Below the pieces are notes generated by a model. It made no database searches, had not been told where the DNA came from, and saw only the letters and a list, made by a program, of their open reading frames with translations. The translations under genes and the position numbers were made by a program. 64,000 bases of DNA from contig NZ_JAEAMR010000018.1 in assembly GCF_015999245.1 (NCBI RefSeq), positions 115,752 to 179,751 on the forward strand. Direction: 5' to 3'. The DNA comes from Streptomyces sp. AV19 (lineage in GTDB: Bacteria > Actinomycetota > Actinomycetes > Streptomycetales > Streptomycetaceae). Positions 51,501 through 61,466 of this stretch are shown piece by piece. Positions within the stretch are counted from its first letter, which is position 1. Every line of letters starts with the position of its first letter.

Positions 51501-53877
51501 GGGAGTGGTCTCCTGTCGTGGGGGTGGTGGTGAAGGTGCGGCGCTGGGCCGCGTTGATCATCTGGAGGGCGAACTGGCCGGGGGTCAGGGGCTGTTGCAG
51601 TTCGAGCGCGCCCTGGAGACCGTCCGCGAGCTTCGCGGTCCGCAGTACCCGGTCGGGGCCGCCGCCCGTTGCACGCAGATAGGGGCGCAGTCCCGATCTG
51701 GCGGGGAACTGCTTGTCCGGCAACTCCTCGCCGATCCGTCCGGTCAGGGACCGCAGGCGGATGATGCCGTGGTCGACGGGGTCGTCGCTCCCGCCGTCGT
51801 CCGGCTCGTCGATGCCGAAGTGGACGCCCTGCTGCGGTTCGCCGATCTCGACGCGGCCGGGGATGCCGTCGACGACGGCCAGCAGCACGTCCTCGGCGAG
51901 CGTGGCCCGACGGGCGACGGGGAGAGGGTTCTCGCCGTTGGTGGCGCGCGGGTTCGGGTACGGGCGGATCTCCAGCGCGGGCCAGCCGCTGACGAGTTGG
52001 GAGCGCAGCAGCAGTCCGGTGACGGGCCCCTGGGGCTCGGGCAGCGGGGCCTTGCCGTGCGGGCCGAACAGCAGGTCGTCGGCGGCGAGGTCGAAGGAGT
52101 GGGCGAGCCCGACGCTGAGCGCGCCCTCCACCAAGGTGGCCGTCCAGTTGCCGTCGACATGGAAGAAGCGCAGGCTCTCGGCCGGCAGCATGCGGGCGTC
52201 GGGGACGAGGTGGGCGAAGGGGACGCCTTCCAGGCTGCGCAGCCGGGTCAGCCAGGCGTGGACGGCGGTGAGGTCCTCGTCCGGCTGGTCCCCGGTTAGG
52301 GTGTCGAGGGCGGCGCTCAGCCGGTCACGGAGGCCGGTGTCGGCGCGCAGCCGCCGCACGGAGATGTCGGCGATCGCGGGCAGTTGGGTGGCGGCCGGTA
52401 CGGGGGTGACGGTCGCGGCGACGGTACGAGGGGAGCTCTGATCTGCCCGGTGGATCTCGTGGAGGTGTTCGCCGAGGCCGTTGGTGACGAGGTGGGCGAG
52501 GCGCGCCCGGGCTCCGGCGGCCACCCCGGCGACGGGGTGCGCGGGCTCGCTCAGCGCCTCCTCGGCGAGCTTCCGTACCTTGCCGCGCAGCCGCAGCAGC
52601 GCGGCGGCGAACTGGTGGTCGGCGAAGGCGACGCCCCGCCCGGCGGTGAACGCGGTGGCGAGGCTGACGTCGAAGACGCCGTACTGCTCCAGGTGGATCA
52701 GGGCCTCGGCGGCGCAGCGGCGCCGCTCGCGGTCGGTCTGCCGGGGGACGGGTTCGGCGACGAGCGGTCCCCGGTACCAGCCGAAGGTGGCCCGGCCGGA
52801 CTCGGTGCGGCAGGACAGCGGCAGGTAGCCGGCGCGGAGCCGGTCGGCGACCTCCTGCTGCTCGGGGCCGGACAGCGGGCGGTCCCCCACGGGGACGCGC
52901 AGGAGCAGCCCGGAGCCCTGGTCGCCCTCGGTATCGACGAAGTGCTCGGTGAGGGCGGCGAATCCGGGCGCGTGGTCGGCGAGCGACTCGAACGTCCACG
53001 ACCACAGGGACACCAGCCGCAGCTTCTCCGCCGGCCCGGTGTACGCCTCCTTCTCCTCGCTCCCGTCGGGCAGCCGGGACTGCCAGCCCTCCAGGGACAC
53101 CAGGTGGGCGGCGTACCGGCCGCCGACCGCGCTCGGCAGCCGGTTGGCGACGGCGACCGCGTAGTCGCCGGGCTCGATCCGGTCCTCGGTGAGCGTGACG
53201 CCCTGGTGCTGCCTGTCGACCCGGCGGACGTGGGTGAGCAGCGGCAGTTCGTCCTTGGCGGGTGCGACGGCGTGGAAGACGGCGGCGGGCACGAGGACGG
53301 TGCGGCACACCTGCTTCTCGTCGTCGCCCGTGATCGGGTCGGTGTGGACGTCGAGGGCGGGCAGGACGACGTCGGCCGGGTCGTCGGTGCTGCGGGCGGC
53401 CGGGTCGGAGAGCTGTGCGGCGGTGCGCTGTTCGGTGTGGCCGAGGCAGTGCGGGTCGCCGGGCAGTTCGTTTTCGCCGAAGACGAGGAGGGCCAGCCAG
53501 GGCAGGGGTGTTCCCTTGCTGTCCGTGCCTTCCTGGCGCTCCCAGGGCAGGGTGGGCCGTTCGAGGGTGAGGTGCGGCAGGACGTCGTCGTACGTGCCGG
53601 TGGCGCCGGGCGGCGGGTACGCGCCGTGGATCCACTCCGGTTGGACGGTGAAGCGCGGTGCGCGGACCTCGATGTGCTGGGTGACGGGTGCGTCGGGCGT
53701 CGGCAGGTACCCCTCGTCGACGTGGTCGTCGTGGTCGTCGCCCTTGGTGAGGGACTGGTGCGCGGTGAGGGTGTAGCGGCCGGCGGTGAGCTGCGGTACG
53801 AGCGCGTCAAGGAACTGTACGTTCAACGCCGGGTCCGGATCGGGGGTGTTCGCGGGTGCGTTCTCGGGCCGGTTCAC
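51493..53877 (-). CDS. large protein of unknown function (794 aa)
   Basis: 794 residues from a GTG with AAGGAAGG upstream. It starts with a disordered leader, then LNVQFLDALVPQLTAGRYTL, a beta-rich region to about 350 (PWLALLVFGENELPGD, YAVAVANRLPS), and a helical middle (about 380-520) before a further beta-rich part ending in ALELQQPLTPGQFALQMINA. No signal peptide and no catalytic motif seen. It overlaps the stop of the 1772-aa gene (GTGA) and the start of the 1211-aa gene, so it is translated with both. Family not recognised. Confidence 0.8.
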   Translation of the reverse strand: MNRPENAPANTPDPDPALNVQFLDALVPQLTAGRYTLTAHQSLTKGDDHDDHVDEGYLPTPDAPVTQHIEVRAPRFTVQPEWIHGAYPPPGATGTYDDVLPHLTLERPTLPWERQEGTDSKGTPLPWLALLVFGENELPGDPHCLGHTEQRTAAQLSDPAARSTDDPADVVLPALDVHTDPITGDDEKQVCRTVLVPAAVFHAVAPAKDELPLLTHVRRVDRQHQGVTLTEDRIEPGDYAVAVANRLPSAVGGRYAAHLVSLEGWQSRLPDGSEEKEAYTGPAEKLRLVSLWSWTFESLADHAPGFAALTEHFVDTEGDQGSGLLLRVPVGDRPLSGPEQQEVADRLRAGYLPLSCRTESGRATFGWYRGPLVAEPVPRQTDRERRRCAAEALIHLEQYGVFDVSLATAFTAGRGVAFADHQFAAALLRLRGKVRKLAEEALSEPAHPVAGVAAGARARLAHLVTNGLGEHLHEIHRADQSSPRTVAATVTPVPAATQLPAIADISVRRLRADTGLRDRLSAALDTLTGDQPDEDLTAVHAWLTRLRSLEGVPFAHLVPDARMLPAESLRFFHVDGNWTATLVEGALSVGLAHSFDLAADDLLFGPHGKAPLPEPQGPVTGLLLRSQLVSGWPALEIRPYPNPRATNGENPLPVARRATLAEDVLLAVVDGIPGRVEIGEPQQGVHFGIDEPDDGGSDDPVDHGIIRLRSLTGRIGEELPDKQFPARSGLRPYLRATGGGPDRVLRTAKLADGLQGALELQQPLTPGQFALQMINAAQRRTFTTTPTTGDHSHG

Positions 53878-56800
53878 GCCGCACCGCCTTCCTTGGTTCC
53901 TGTGGTGACGGGGGCCGGTGCGGTGACGGCGAGCGCCACCGGGTCGTCGGTGAGGGGGACGGTGCCGGGCAGCAGGACCGGTGGTGTCGCGGTGGTGTCC
54001 ACGACGTGGACTACCCGCGTCCTCGACCGGACGGCGAACAGCCGGTCACCGGCGGCCGAGACGGCGAGCGCGATGACGTCCGGGCCGATCCACACGGGCT
54101 CGCCGGTCTCCTGGGGCACGGCACCGGAGGTGTCGAAGACGGAGACGGTGCCGGAGGTGGCGTTGGCGACGTAGAGGCGGGTGCCGTCCGGGGAGGCGAC
54201 GAGGGCGCTGGGGTCGGTGCCGGTGCGCAGGGTCGCGACGATGCCCGTGGCGGGGTCGGTGCCGGTGACCGTCACGGTGGACCGCCCGGCGTTGAGCGCG
54301 TACACCCAGCGGCCCAGGGGGTCCACGGCCAGGCGGGTCGGGGAGGGTCCGGCGGGCAGGGCGGGGGTCAGTTCGGCGGGCCACTTGCCGGGGGTGACGT
54401 CCACCCGCGCGACGGTGTCCTGGTCGGTCCTGGCGAGGTAGACGAGCTGGGGGCCCGCGTCCCACTGCCGCTTGGCGGCAGGCACCGCCTCGCCGGAGGT
54501 CCCCTGCGCGGCGAAGTCCCGTTTGCCGGGCGGCGTGCTGGTCAGGTCGAGGATCAGCATCTGCCGGGACTGGGCGGCGGTGACGTACGCCCACTTGCTG
54601 TCGGGGGAGACCGACGCGCCGCGGGTCTTCTTGTAACCCCAGAGGGTGTCGGAGAACACCGTGGGCGCTTCGCCCGGCGGGTTCGCGGAGATGTCGCGCA
54701 CATCGATGCCCTGGTCGTCGTTGACCACGCACAGGCGTGTGCCGTCGGGGCTCACGGCCAGCAGGGTGGGCGCGGCGAGGTCCAGGCCGACGGCCGGGTA
54801 CGCGGTGAGGCTCTGCGCGTCGACGGGGGTGACGGTCCGCCCGGCGCCGAGCACGTACAGCCGCTCGCTGGCGGTCGGGGTGCCGGGCACCGGTTCGTCC
54901 GGCTTCGCGTCGATGTCGCCCGCGACCAGCGCGTCGTCGGCCTTCAGCGGTTCGTTGCTGCCGGGGCTCACGTCCAGGTACTCCATCGCCGCGAACAGCC
55001 GGTCGCGGGACTGGGCGACGGTCGTGCCGGTGGACGCGGAGGTGACGGCGGCCAGGGCGGGGGCGGTGTCCCGTACGGTTTCCACCACCAACTCCGGTAC
55101 GTCCGCCGGGAGTTCCGGCGGCGCTTCCGCGCCGAGCTCCAGGGCGACCGGTACGGCCGTGGCGGGCTGCCGCAGCGGCAGGATGCCGTCCGGCTTCCTG
55201 TCGTCGTGCGCGATCACGCCGGCCCCGACCACCAGGCCGGCATCGCCCTTCTCGGCGGGTGCGGGCAGCCGCAGGTCGACGCCCATGAGCTGGTTGGTCA
55301 CCTGCTGCGTGCTGTGGATGTCGAGTTTCCGGTCGTCGTACGCGCTCCACAGCGCGCCGGGCAGGCTCGCCCGGTTCTCGGCCGGTCGGCCGGCGTACCA
55401 GGCGCCGAGGTCCTGCGTGTCCGTGCCCTTGGTCAGCGTGACCGTGAGAACGGAGGCGAGGCCCGTGCCCTGGTCGTGGCGGGGGCGGATGTTGACCTTG
55501 TGGCCGGTGATCTCCCGCTGGGAGCCGTCGAGTCGCAGGGTGCTGACGGGCACGGCCGTGCGGACGGCGAAGGAGAACGCGCCGGGCGCGACGATCCACA
55601 GTCCGGGCTCGTCCTGGGAACGCACCGGCAGCAGCCCGTCCATGGGGGCGAGCCGGACGGCGTTCTCCCGGGCGGGGAGCTGCTTGACGACGTCCGCCCA
55701 GGGGGCCGGGTCGTCGGCGTGGGCTCCGCCCTCGCCGAAGGCGATGGAGAACGAGATGAACCAGAGGTGGATGGTGACCTCACCGGCCGTGGGCGGACCC
55801 CACAGCCGCAGCGACGCGCCGATCTCGACCCGGATCGTCTCGCGGACCAGCCACAGGTCGAGGACGAAGCTGACGCCGACGCTGACGTCGACGTCCGCCT
55901 CGAAGTGGAACGGCGCCCATTCGATCAGCATGTTCGCGTGCGCGGTCAGCCAGGCGTGCAGGTCGCCGGACCGGTAGTTCACGTCGAGCGCGCCGCCGGC
56001 CATGATCGCGCCGGGGGTGAGGGCGAAGTACGAGCCGCCGCTGATCGTCAGCTCGGAGGTGACCGGCCAGGAGAAGCCGAGCCGCGGCACCTTCGGGTAG
56101 TGGGCCGGTACGGGGTAGTGGGGGTGGTAACCGCCCAGCGTCAGCACGAAGTCACCGGCGTGGTCCTCGTCGAACCACGTGTACAGGGCGAAGCCGCCGG
56201 TCAGCACGCACGCCTCGTCGAGGAGATACGAGCCGGGCGCGAGCTGCGCGGTGACCTTCAGGATCTGCTCGCTGGCGCGGTACTTGGCCGACAGGCCCAT
56301 CCGTACGCGGGCGTAGGTCTGCGGCCCGGTCTTGGGGAACCTCGCCTCCGCGGTGCCGAGCACGGCGACGGCGAAGTCCTCGCCGACCTCCAGGACGAGC
56401 AGAGCCTGACCGTCGAGGAACTCGAAGACCCGGAAGCCGAGTCCGGCGGCGAACCACAGCTGCCCGGCGGCCGGCCGCACCCACGCGTCCTTGCCGCCGC
56501 CCATCAGCTTCTGGAGCACGTCCAGTGGTTCGGTGTCGGTCATGTCCTGGAGGAACGGGAACTCCAGCACCTGGTCGCCCTCGGGCAGCCGCAGATCGGT
56601 GTTGAAGCCGAAGCCGGCCATGATCTCGGTGACTTCGACGGGCGGCGGCCCGCCGAACTGCCCGCTCGCCTTGCCGAACAGGAACATCGACGGCCCGCCG
56701 GAGCTCCCGTGCGGCCACGCGTACGCGCCGAGGGCCGTCAGCCCGAACTGCTCGGCGGACACCACGAGGGCGCCCTCGACGAGCGTGTCGTACGCGGGGT

Positions 56801-59192
56801 CGTCGGTCCGGCTGACCAGCGCGCCCTTGATGGCGAGCGGGGGCCGGGCGTAGCCGACGCTCATCCCGTCCAGCCGGAAGGACGGGTTGCCCGGGTCGTC
56901 CAACGGGATACCGAGGCCGAGTCCTTCGACGCCGATATCGAGCCCGGCCATGCCGAGGGAGGCGTCGAACAGCATCCATACGGTGCCGGCGGCGAAGCCG
57001 ACGCCGACGCGGCGCAGGCGCAGCGGGCCGACGGCGCGCTGGACGCCGATCCAGGCGACCATGGGAGCACTGGGCGCGGGCGCGGCCGCCAACTGCTTCG
57101 CGGACTCAAGGTGCTTGCTGCGGCTTCCACCACCACCCCGGACAACGACCGACGTCGCCGTGGTCCGGCCGGGCAGTCGCAGATCGACGACGAAGGCGAG
57201 GCCCTTGGCCAGTCCGTCGCCGGGCAGCGCGGGCAGCGCGGCGTCGGCGGCGGCCACCGCGCGGTTGAGACCGGCCACCCGGGCGGCCGACAGGCCGTGG
57301 GAGGCGATCAGCACGCCGAGGCCGCGTACGCCCACGTCCTCGCCGTCGGGTATCTGGCCGTGCAGCAGCGGTATCTGCGACAGCCGGGCGTCCAGGCCCA
57401 GCCCGGCGCGGACGGCCCAGACGCGCTCGCCGGCCGCCGCCTGCTGGTCGGAGACGAACAGCAGCGAGCCGCCGTCCTTCTCCTTCACCGCGAAGACGAC
57501 GGACTTGCGCGGGCCCGAGTACGCAATCGTCAGGGCGGTGACCGTGCCCAGCCTGCCCAGCAGCGCGGTGACGGACTCGTCGCCGCTCACCCCGAGCGCC
57601 CCGGCGACGTCGGCGAGCGAGACGCCCTGCGTGTCGGTGCAGGAGGCGGTGAACTCGGCGAGCTGCGCGTCCTTGACCGCGAACGTCAGGACGCGGGGGT
57701 CCCCGTGTTTCTGCGGGATCGCGATGGAGAGGGTGGCGGCGTACGTCTGGTCATAGCCGGTCGCCCCGTCGCGCTTGGTCAGGTCTACGCTCAGGTCGAG
57801 GTCCGCCTCGGCGGTGCCGAGCGGGAACCGGGCCTGCGCCTGGAGGCCGAAGTGCTTCGAGGCGCTGTCGTAGTCGACGGCGAGGTGCGCGATGTCGACG
57901 TCCTTGAGCACCGGGGGCGGCGCGATGCCGAACGCGGAGAAGACGTCGGCGGGTTGGAGGTGGGTGGCCTCGGCGGAGAACTTCCATCCGGCACCGGTGG
58001 CCCACGCGCCGTACACGTCCACGGTCGCGTCGCCCAGCTGCCAGCCGGCCGTCGCCTCGGCGGCCGTCGCGTTGTCCTGGTGCCTGAGGACCAATGTGAC
58101 GTCGGAGAGGGCGAAGTCGTCGCCGGCCTTCCAGACGTCCTGGATCTCCAGCTCGACGCCGTAGCCCCAGGAGGCGTCCCGTTCGAGGTCGGCGCCCAGC
58201 TCCAGGCGGCTGACGGTCAGTTCGGCGGGCACGGGTACGCCGGGGAAGCGGTCGGTGAGCAGGTGGCCCAGCGGCAGCGGGGTGAGCAGGGTGCCGGTGA
58301 GGGAGCGGTCGGGGAAACTCACTCCGACACCCACCGTAACCTCGTCGGCGAGCGTGACGATGCCACTGAGCACCGCCGCCACTGCCGGACGAGCGGTGTG
58401 CGGGTTCACCACGGTGAAGTCGACGGCCAGCTTGTCCAGCTTGAGCAGGCCCGGGAGCGGTTCCCAGGAGGTGCCCAGCTCAAGCCCGATGCCGACGCCG
58501 AGCCATCGCGGACCCTGAGGGTCGAAGTTGACGGAGACGTCGGTCAGTCGGAGGGACGCGCCCTGGGCCACCTCGGCGGGCAGCAGGTCGAAACTTCCGG
58601 CGAGCAGCCCGGCCCAAGGCAGCAGCGAGTCCATGGCGGGCAGCGGGACACCGGAGAAGTCCCCTGCGAGCTGCCAGCTCTGGAACGTGTTCCGGGGCGG
58701 GTAACCCCAGACGTACGGCCGGGGGGACGCCTGTGCGTCGGGGAACAGCAACTCGACACCGCAGCCGGTCTCGGCCGTCGGGGCGTCGTCGCCGATGCCG
58801 GGTTCGACGCCGAAGACGAGGTGCACCGGGCCCAGTCCGATCCGCTCCAGTGCGGACGGAATCGCGCTCAGCTCCGCGGGAAGCCCCGGGCCGTCCGGCG
58901 TGAGCACGACGTCGACGCGGACACCGGCCACGGTCTCGTCGTTGTCATCGGCGAAGAACAGGACGTCCGCAGCGGACGCCGCCTGGTTCAGAAGCGTGAC
59001 CTTGCCGCTGACGCGGAGGCCGTCGGTGTCGACGCTCGTCACGTCTCGGATGTCGAGGACGGCATCCGGCAGGAAGGTGGCGAACAGGTCGCCGGCCGGG
59101 GCGAGGTCGAGCAATTGCGCGTCGACGCGCAGGTGGGTGTCGCGACCGGCCTGTTCCAGGGCGGTACGCAGATCGGAGATGTTCCAGGGCAT
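53874..59192 (-). CDS. giant DUF6603-like protein with C-terminal beta-propeller
   Basis: 1772 residues. The first 650 or so are repetitive beta-rich units (VGVGIGLELGTSWEPLPGL, TLADEVTVGVGVSFPDRSL). About 700-1180 has the DUF6603 hallmark segments SMFLFGKASGQFGGPPPVEV and AGFGFNTDLRLPEG near 857. From about 1437 the sequence is a seven-bladed-type propeller: LLAVSPDGTRLCVVNDDQ, LAVDPLGRWVYALNAGRST, ALVASPDGTRLYVANATSG. No signal peptide or membrane helix. DUF6603 has no known function. It overlaps the 794-aa gene and follows the metallo-hydrolase by 17 bp. Confidence 0.82.
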   Translation of the reverse strand: MPWNISDLRTALEQAGRDTHLRVDAQLLDLAPAGDLFATFLPDAVLDIRDVTSVDTDGLRVSGKVTLLNQAASAADVLFFADDNDETVAGVRVDVVLTPDGPGLPAELSAIPSALERIGLGPVHLVFGVEPGIGDDAPTAETGCGVELLFPDAQASPRPYVWGYPPRNTFQSWQLAGDFSGVPLPAMDSLLPWAGLLAGSFDLLPAEVAQGASLRLTDVSVNFDPQGPRWLGVGIGLELGTSWEPLPGLLKLDKLAVDFTVVNPHTARPAVAAVLSGIVTLADEVTVGVGVSFPDRSLTGTLLTPLPLGHLLTDRFPGVPVPAELTVSRLELGADLERDASWGYGVELEIQDVWKAGDDFALSDVTLVLRHQDNATAAEATAGWQLGDATVDVYGAWATGAGWKFSAEATHLQPADVFSAFGIAPPPVLKDVDIAHLAVDYDSASKHFGLQAQARFPLGTAEADLDLSVDLTKRDGATGYDQTYAATLSIAIPQKHGDPRVLTFAVKDAQLAEFTASCTDTQGVSLADVAGALGVSGDESVTALLGRLGTVTALTIAYSGPRKSVVFAVKEKDGGSLLFVSDQQAAAGERVWAVRAGLGLDARLSQIPLLHGQIPDGEDVGVRGLGVLIASHGLSAARVAGLNRAVAAADAALPALPGDGLAKGLAFVVDLRLPGRTTATSVVVRGGGGSRSKHLESAKQLAAAPAPSAPMVAWIGVQRAVGPLRLRRVGVGFAAGTVWMLFDASLGMAGLDIGVEGLGLGIPLDDPGNPSFRLDGMSVGYARPPLAIKGALVSRTDDPAYDTLVEGALVVSAEQFGLTALGAYAWPHGSSGGPSMFLFGKASGQFGGPPPVEVTEIMAGFGFNTDLRLPEGDQVLEFPFLQDMTDTEPLDVLQKLMGGGKDAWVRPAAGQLWFAAGLGFRVFEFLDGQALLVLEVGEDFAVAVLGTAEARFPKTGPQTYARVRMGLSAKYRASEQILKVTAQLAPGSYLLDEACVLTGGFALYTWFDEDHAGDFVLTLGGYHPHYPVPAHYPKVPRLGFSWPVTSELTISGGSYFALTPGAIMAGGALDVNYRSGDLHAWLTAHANMLIEWAPFHFEADVDVSVGVSFVLDLWLVRETIRVEIGASLRLWGPPTAGEVTIHLWFISFSIAFGEGGAHADDPAPWADVVKQLPARENAVRLAPMDGLLPVRSQDEPGLWIVAPGAFSFAVRTAVPVSTLRLDGSQREITGHKVNIRPRHDQGTGLASVLTVTLTKGTDTQDLGAWYAGRPAENRASLPGALWSAYDDRKLDIHSTQQVTNQLMGVDLRLPAPAEKGDAGLVVGAGVIAHDDRKPDGILPLRQPATAVPVALELGAEAPPELPADVPELVVETVRDTAPALAAVTSASTGTTVAQSRDRLFAAMEYLDVSPGSNEPLKADDALVAGDIDAKPDEPVPGTPTASERLYVLGAGRTVTPVDAQSLTAYPAVGLDLAAPTLLAVSPDGTRLCVVNDDQGIDVRDISANPPGEAPTVFSDTLWGYKKTRGASVSPDSKWAYVTAAQSRQMLILDLTSTPPGKRDFAAQGTSGEAVPAAKRQWDAGPQLVYLARTDQDTVARVDVTPGKWPAELTPALPAGPSPTRLAVDPLGRWVYALNAGRSTVTVTGTDPATGIVATLRTGTDPSALVASPDGTRLYVANATSGTVSVFDTSGAVPQETGEPVWIGPDVIALAVSAAGDRLFAVRSRTRVVHVVDTTATPPVLLPGTVPLTDDPVALAVTAPAPVTTGTKEGGAA

Positions 59193-59209
59193 GGGAACTG
59201 GGCCTCTTC

Positions 59210-60460
59210 CTACTCGTACCAGATGTCGTAGGAGCCGGGTTTGGGGTCGTCCAACTTCAAATGCCAGTCGACGCCACGCCAGTTGGCCGCGTCTCCCTTG
59301 GCCGTCGAGCCCCCGCCCTTGGTCGTCCGTCCGCCCTTGACCGGCGGCATTGCCATGGTGCTGAACAGCCCCTCGGCCGTCGGCGTGTATATGAATTCGC
59401 CGTTCTTATTGGAGTCGTCGTGGACGACGTATCCCCACTGCTGCCCGGGTCTCACCTGGACGGGAGGTATGTTGTTGTTCTTCAGAACCTTCCTCCACGT
59501 CTTGAGCAGCCGGCCGTCGATATTGCTCTTCGTAAACGTCCCGGATCCCCCTGAGAACACCAGCACTCCCGTACTGACGAACAGCCCGTCGGGGGTGGTG
59601 TAGTTCAGCCAGTTGTCGGTGTTGGAGGTTTTGCTCCCGTGGTGGCCCAGTTTGAGCCACAATTTGGTCTGCCGCTCGAGCCGGCCTCCCGCGAAGCCCG
59701 TACTGAGGTATTCCTCGTTGAGCTCCACCGCATCGGCCATCAGCAGAACCCGCTGCCGGTTCCCGTTCGCATCGGGGTCCCCCTGGAGCAGGGTCACCAG
59801 GCTCGACTCGTTGGCGATGGCTTCCTTTGCGCCTTCCCGGCGCTTCGCCTCGTCCCTTTCCTCCGGAGTCGGCGACGACGTCGGCTTCTTCGGGTACTTC
59901 CTACTGATCGTCGGATTCACACCGACCGCGGCTCCGACCATGAGCAGTTCCGCGCCGTGTGTTCCCCGCACCAACGTCTCCGGATTCGCGGGCATGGTGA
60001 CGAGGTCGGGCTCCGACAGCACACCTGGGCCCCCGTGCCGATCGCAGAACGTCCCCCAGGACTCGATCAGGTCCTGCACAAAGCTCTGGCTGCCCTCCTT
60101 GTAGTCACCGACGGTCAGCCCGTACTTGATATGGGCTATCTGGTACTTCAGGCGGTACGGCTGTGTGTCCTGCAGGACATGCGAAAGGAGGTTGAAGTGG
60201 TCCTTGTCGGGATGCGTGATGACCAGGCAGTCCAGCACATTCGGGGTCTTCAGGCGCGCCATGTAGTCGCCGATTTTGCTGTCGAGCCGCTTGACCATGT
60301 CGGTGTGCCCCTGAAAGGGGTTCAACGAGTCGACCTGCTGGCTCGAACCGCAGTCGATGAGCACCGCGTGCGTCCCGACTTTGTCGCCCGGCTTGTCGTA
60401 GAACCACAGTAACGTGCAATCGCCTTGACCGACGTTGAAGAAGACGACTTCGACCGGCAT
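59210..60460 (-). CDS. ComEC/Rec2-like MBL-fold hydrolase
   Basis: 416 residues. It opens V-E-V-V-F-F-N-V-G-Q-G-D-C-T and contains the metal motif T-H-P-D-K-D-H-F-N near 81-89 and L-K-L-G-H-H-G-S-K-T-S-N near 268-279, the soluble MBL domain of ComEC-like proteins without its membrane part. Such domains act as nucleases or phosphodiesterases, or as toxin-like enzymes. The gene has clearly more A/T at third codon positions than its neighbours (for example the K-N-N-N-I-P-P stretch). It is the first gene of the giant operon; GGAGAGG lies six bases before the ATG. Confidence 0.8.
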   Translation of the reverse strand: MPVEVVFFNVGQGDCTLLWFYDKPGDKVGTHAVLIDCGSSQQVDSLNPFQGHTDMVKRLDSKIGDYMARLKTPNVLDCLVITHPDKDHFNLLSHVLQDTQPYRLKYQIAHIKYGLTVGDYKEGSQSFVQDLIESWGTFCDRHGGPGVLSEPDLVTMPANPETLVRGTHGAELLMVGAAVGVNPTISRKYPKKPTSSPTPEERDEAKRREGAKEAIANESSLVTLLQGDPDANGNRQRVLLMADAVELNEEYLSTGFAGGRLERQTKLWLKLGHHGSKTSNTDNWLNYTTPDGLFVSTGVLVFSGGSGTFTKSNIDGRLLKTWRKVLKNNNIPPVQVRPGQQWGYVVHDDSNKNGEFIYTPTAEGLFSTMAMPPVKGGRTTKGGGSTAKGDAANWRGVDWHLKLDDPKPGSYDIWYE

Positions 60461-60689
60461 GGACAACCTCTCCGCGTTACGGGGAAATTCAGGACCTCCC
60501 GGCCTCTCCCCCACACCCCCGGAGCCAGGCCGACGCAGAATGATCACTCGGGCGGAGAGCCCGCACCGACGCACCCGCCAGTTTCCGGCCACCGCCTCGC
60601 ACACCGCGATCACGTCACTGCAGCACGGCGCCGACCGGGCGGCGGGGCGCGGAGCCCTGACACCGCGTGGTCACGCCCACCCGCATAGC

Positions 60690-60706
60690 GGTTACTTATG
60701 GTTACT
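60690..60706. repeat. 10-bp-spaced direct repeat upstream of the giant operon
   Basis: ggttact occurs at 60690-60696 and 60700-60706, one helical turn apart, 230 bp upstream of the MBL start in a locally AT-rich stretch. On the minus strand it reads agtaacc twice. Possible regulator site or promoter element. Confidence 0.3.
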
Positions 60707-61387
60707 CCAGCACGCGCTGGAGCGTACACGGAGACGAGAGACCGGAAACCTGTCCGAAGATCGACGGAATAACAGGTCCCGCCGGGCCGCCCGGGGGACG
60801 GGGTCCGCGCGTTCCGTCGTGCCCTGCGGCTCCTCCGAGAGGCGCGCAGTGCCACGGTAGGAGGCTCCGCTCCCGGCGGAGGACGTTCGCGACGCTCGGC
60901 ACGGCGACCGCATCCGCCCGGCGGAGCCCGGGCAGGACCGGGGACGCCCATGCCGTAGCGGATGTCGCTGCCTGCGGTGAGGTCGGCCAGGTGCTGGACG
61001 AGTCGGCAGATGAGCGCCCGGTCACCGTCCAGGCACTGGTTCCACCTGGTGAGATGCGCGGCTGCGCACGATTGCCGCTGTGGCATCGCTGTCGCCGCAG
61101 GGTTCACTTCCGATGGGCGCACGTCCGTCGCCCGGGCCGTTGAGGCAGCGGGTCATGGTCTCGCACGCGATGCCGTACGGGCGTCGGCGACGGCCACCAG
61201 CCAACGCACCGTCCCCGATGTGACCGAAAGTGCCGACCCGGGCGAGCGGCGCGGCTCCGGGAACGGAGGGGCGCAGCGCTCGTGCGGCGCGGCGGCGAAC
61301 TCCGGACGTTGTCCGTCCACAACGGGCAACAAAAAGAAAGGGAAAGGAGGCCACCCACTCCTTTCCACTCTCAACGTATAGCGCACC

Positions 61388-61410
61388 GGGGGGCTTGCGG
61401 CAAGCCCCCC
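61388..61410. terminator. perfect 10-bp hairpin upstream of the glycosyltransferase
   Basis: ggggggcttg and caagcccccc with a 3-base loop. It would stop read-through in either direction, or act in the leader of the glycosyltransferase. Confidence 0.5.
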
Positions 61411-61466
61411 GTCATGCCGCAGAATCACCGGCCGAAGCCGGAATCCATGGGAACGGGTGTTGCGCA

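Larger units (their letters stand above)
60461..61466. other. intergenic region, about 1 kb
   Basis: No gene I can support. Open frames on both strands lack ribosome sites and motifs. It holds the 7-bp direct repeat at 60690-60706, an A-rich patch near 61328-61350 (cgggcaacaaaaagaaaggg) and the hairpin at 61388-61410. It most likely includes the promoter of the giant minus-strand operon and decayed sequence. Confidence 0.4.

Noticed and set aside
53856..59231. A plus-strand open frame of about 1790 codons opposite the DUF6603-like gene
   Set aside because: Same reason: composition is that of an antisense shadow, and the minus strand shows propeller and DUF6603 motifs.
60610..61122. A minus-strand frame with TRWNQCLDGDRALICRLVQH
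   Set aside because: The start lacks a ribosome site, the ends are Arg-rich low complexity and no family is recognised. Left as intergenic.
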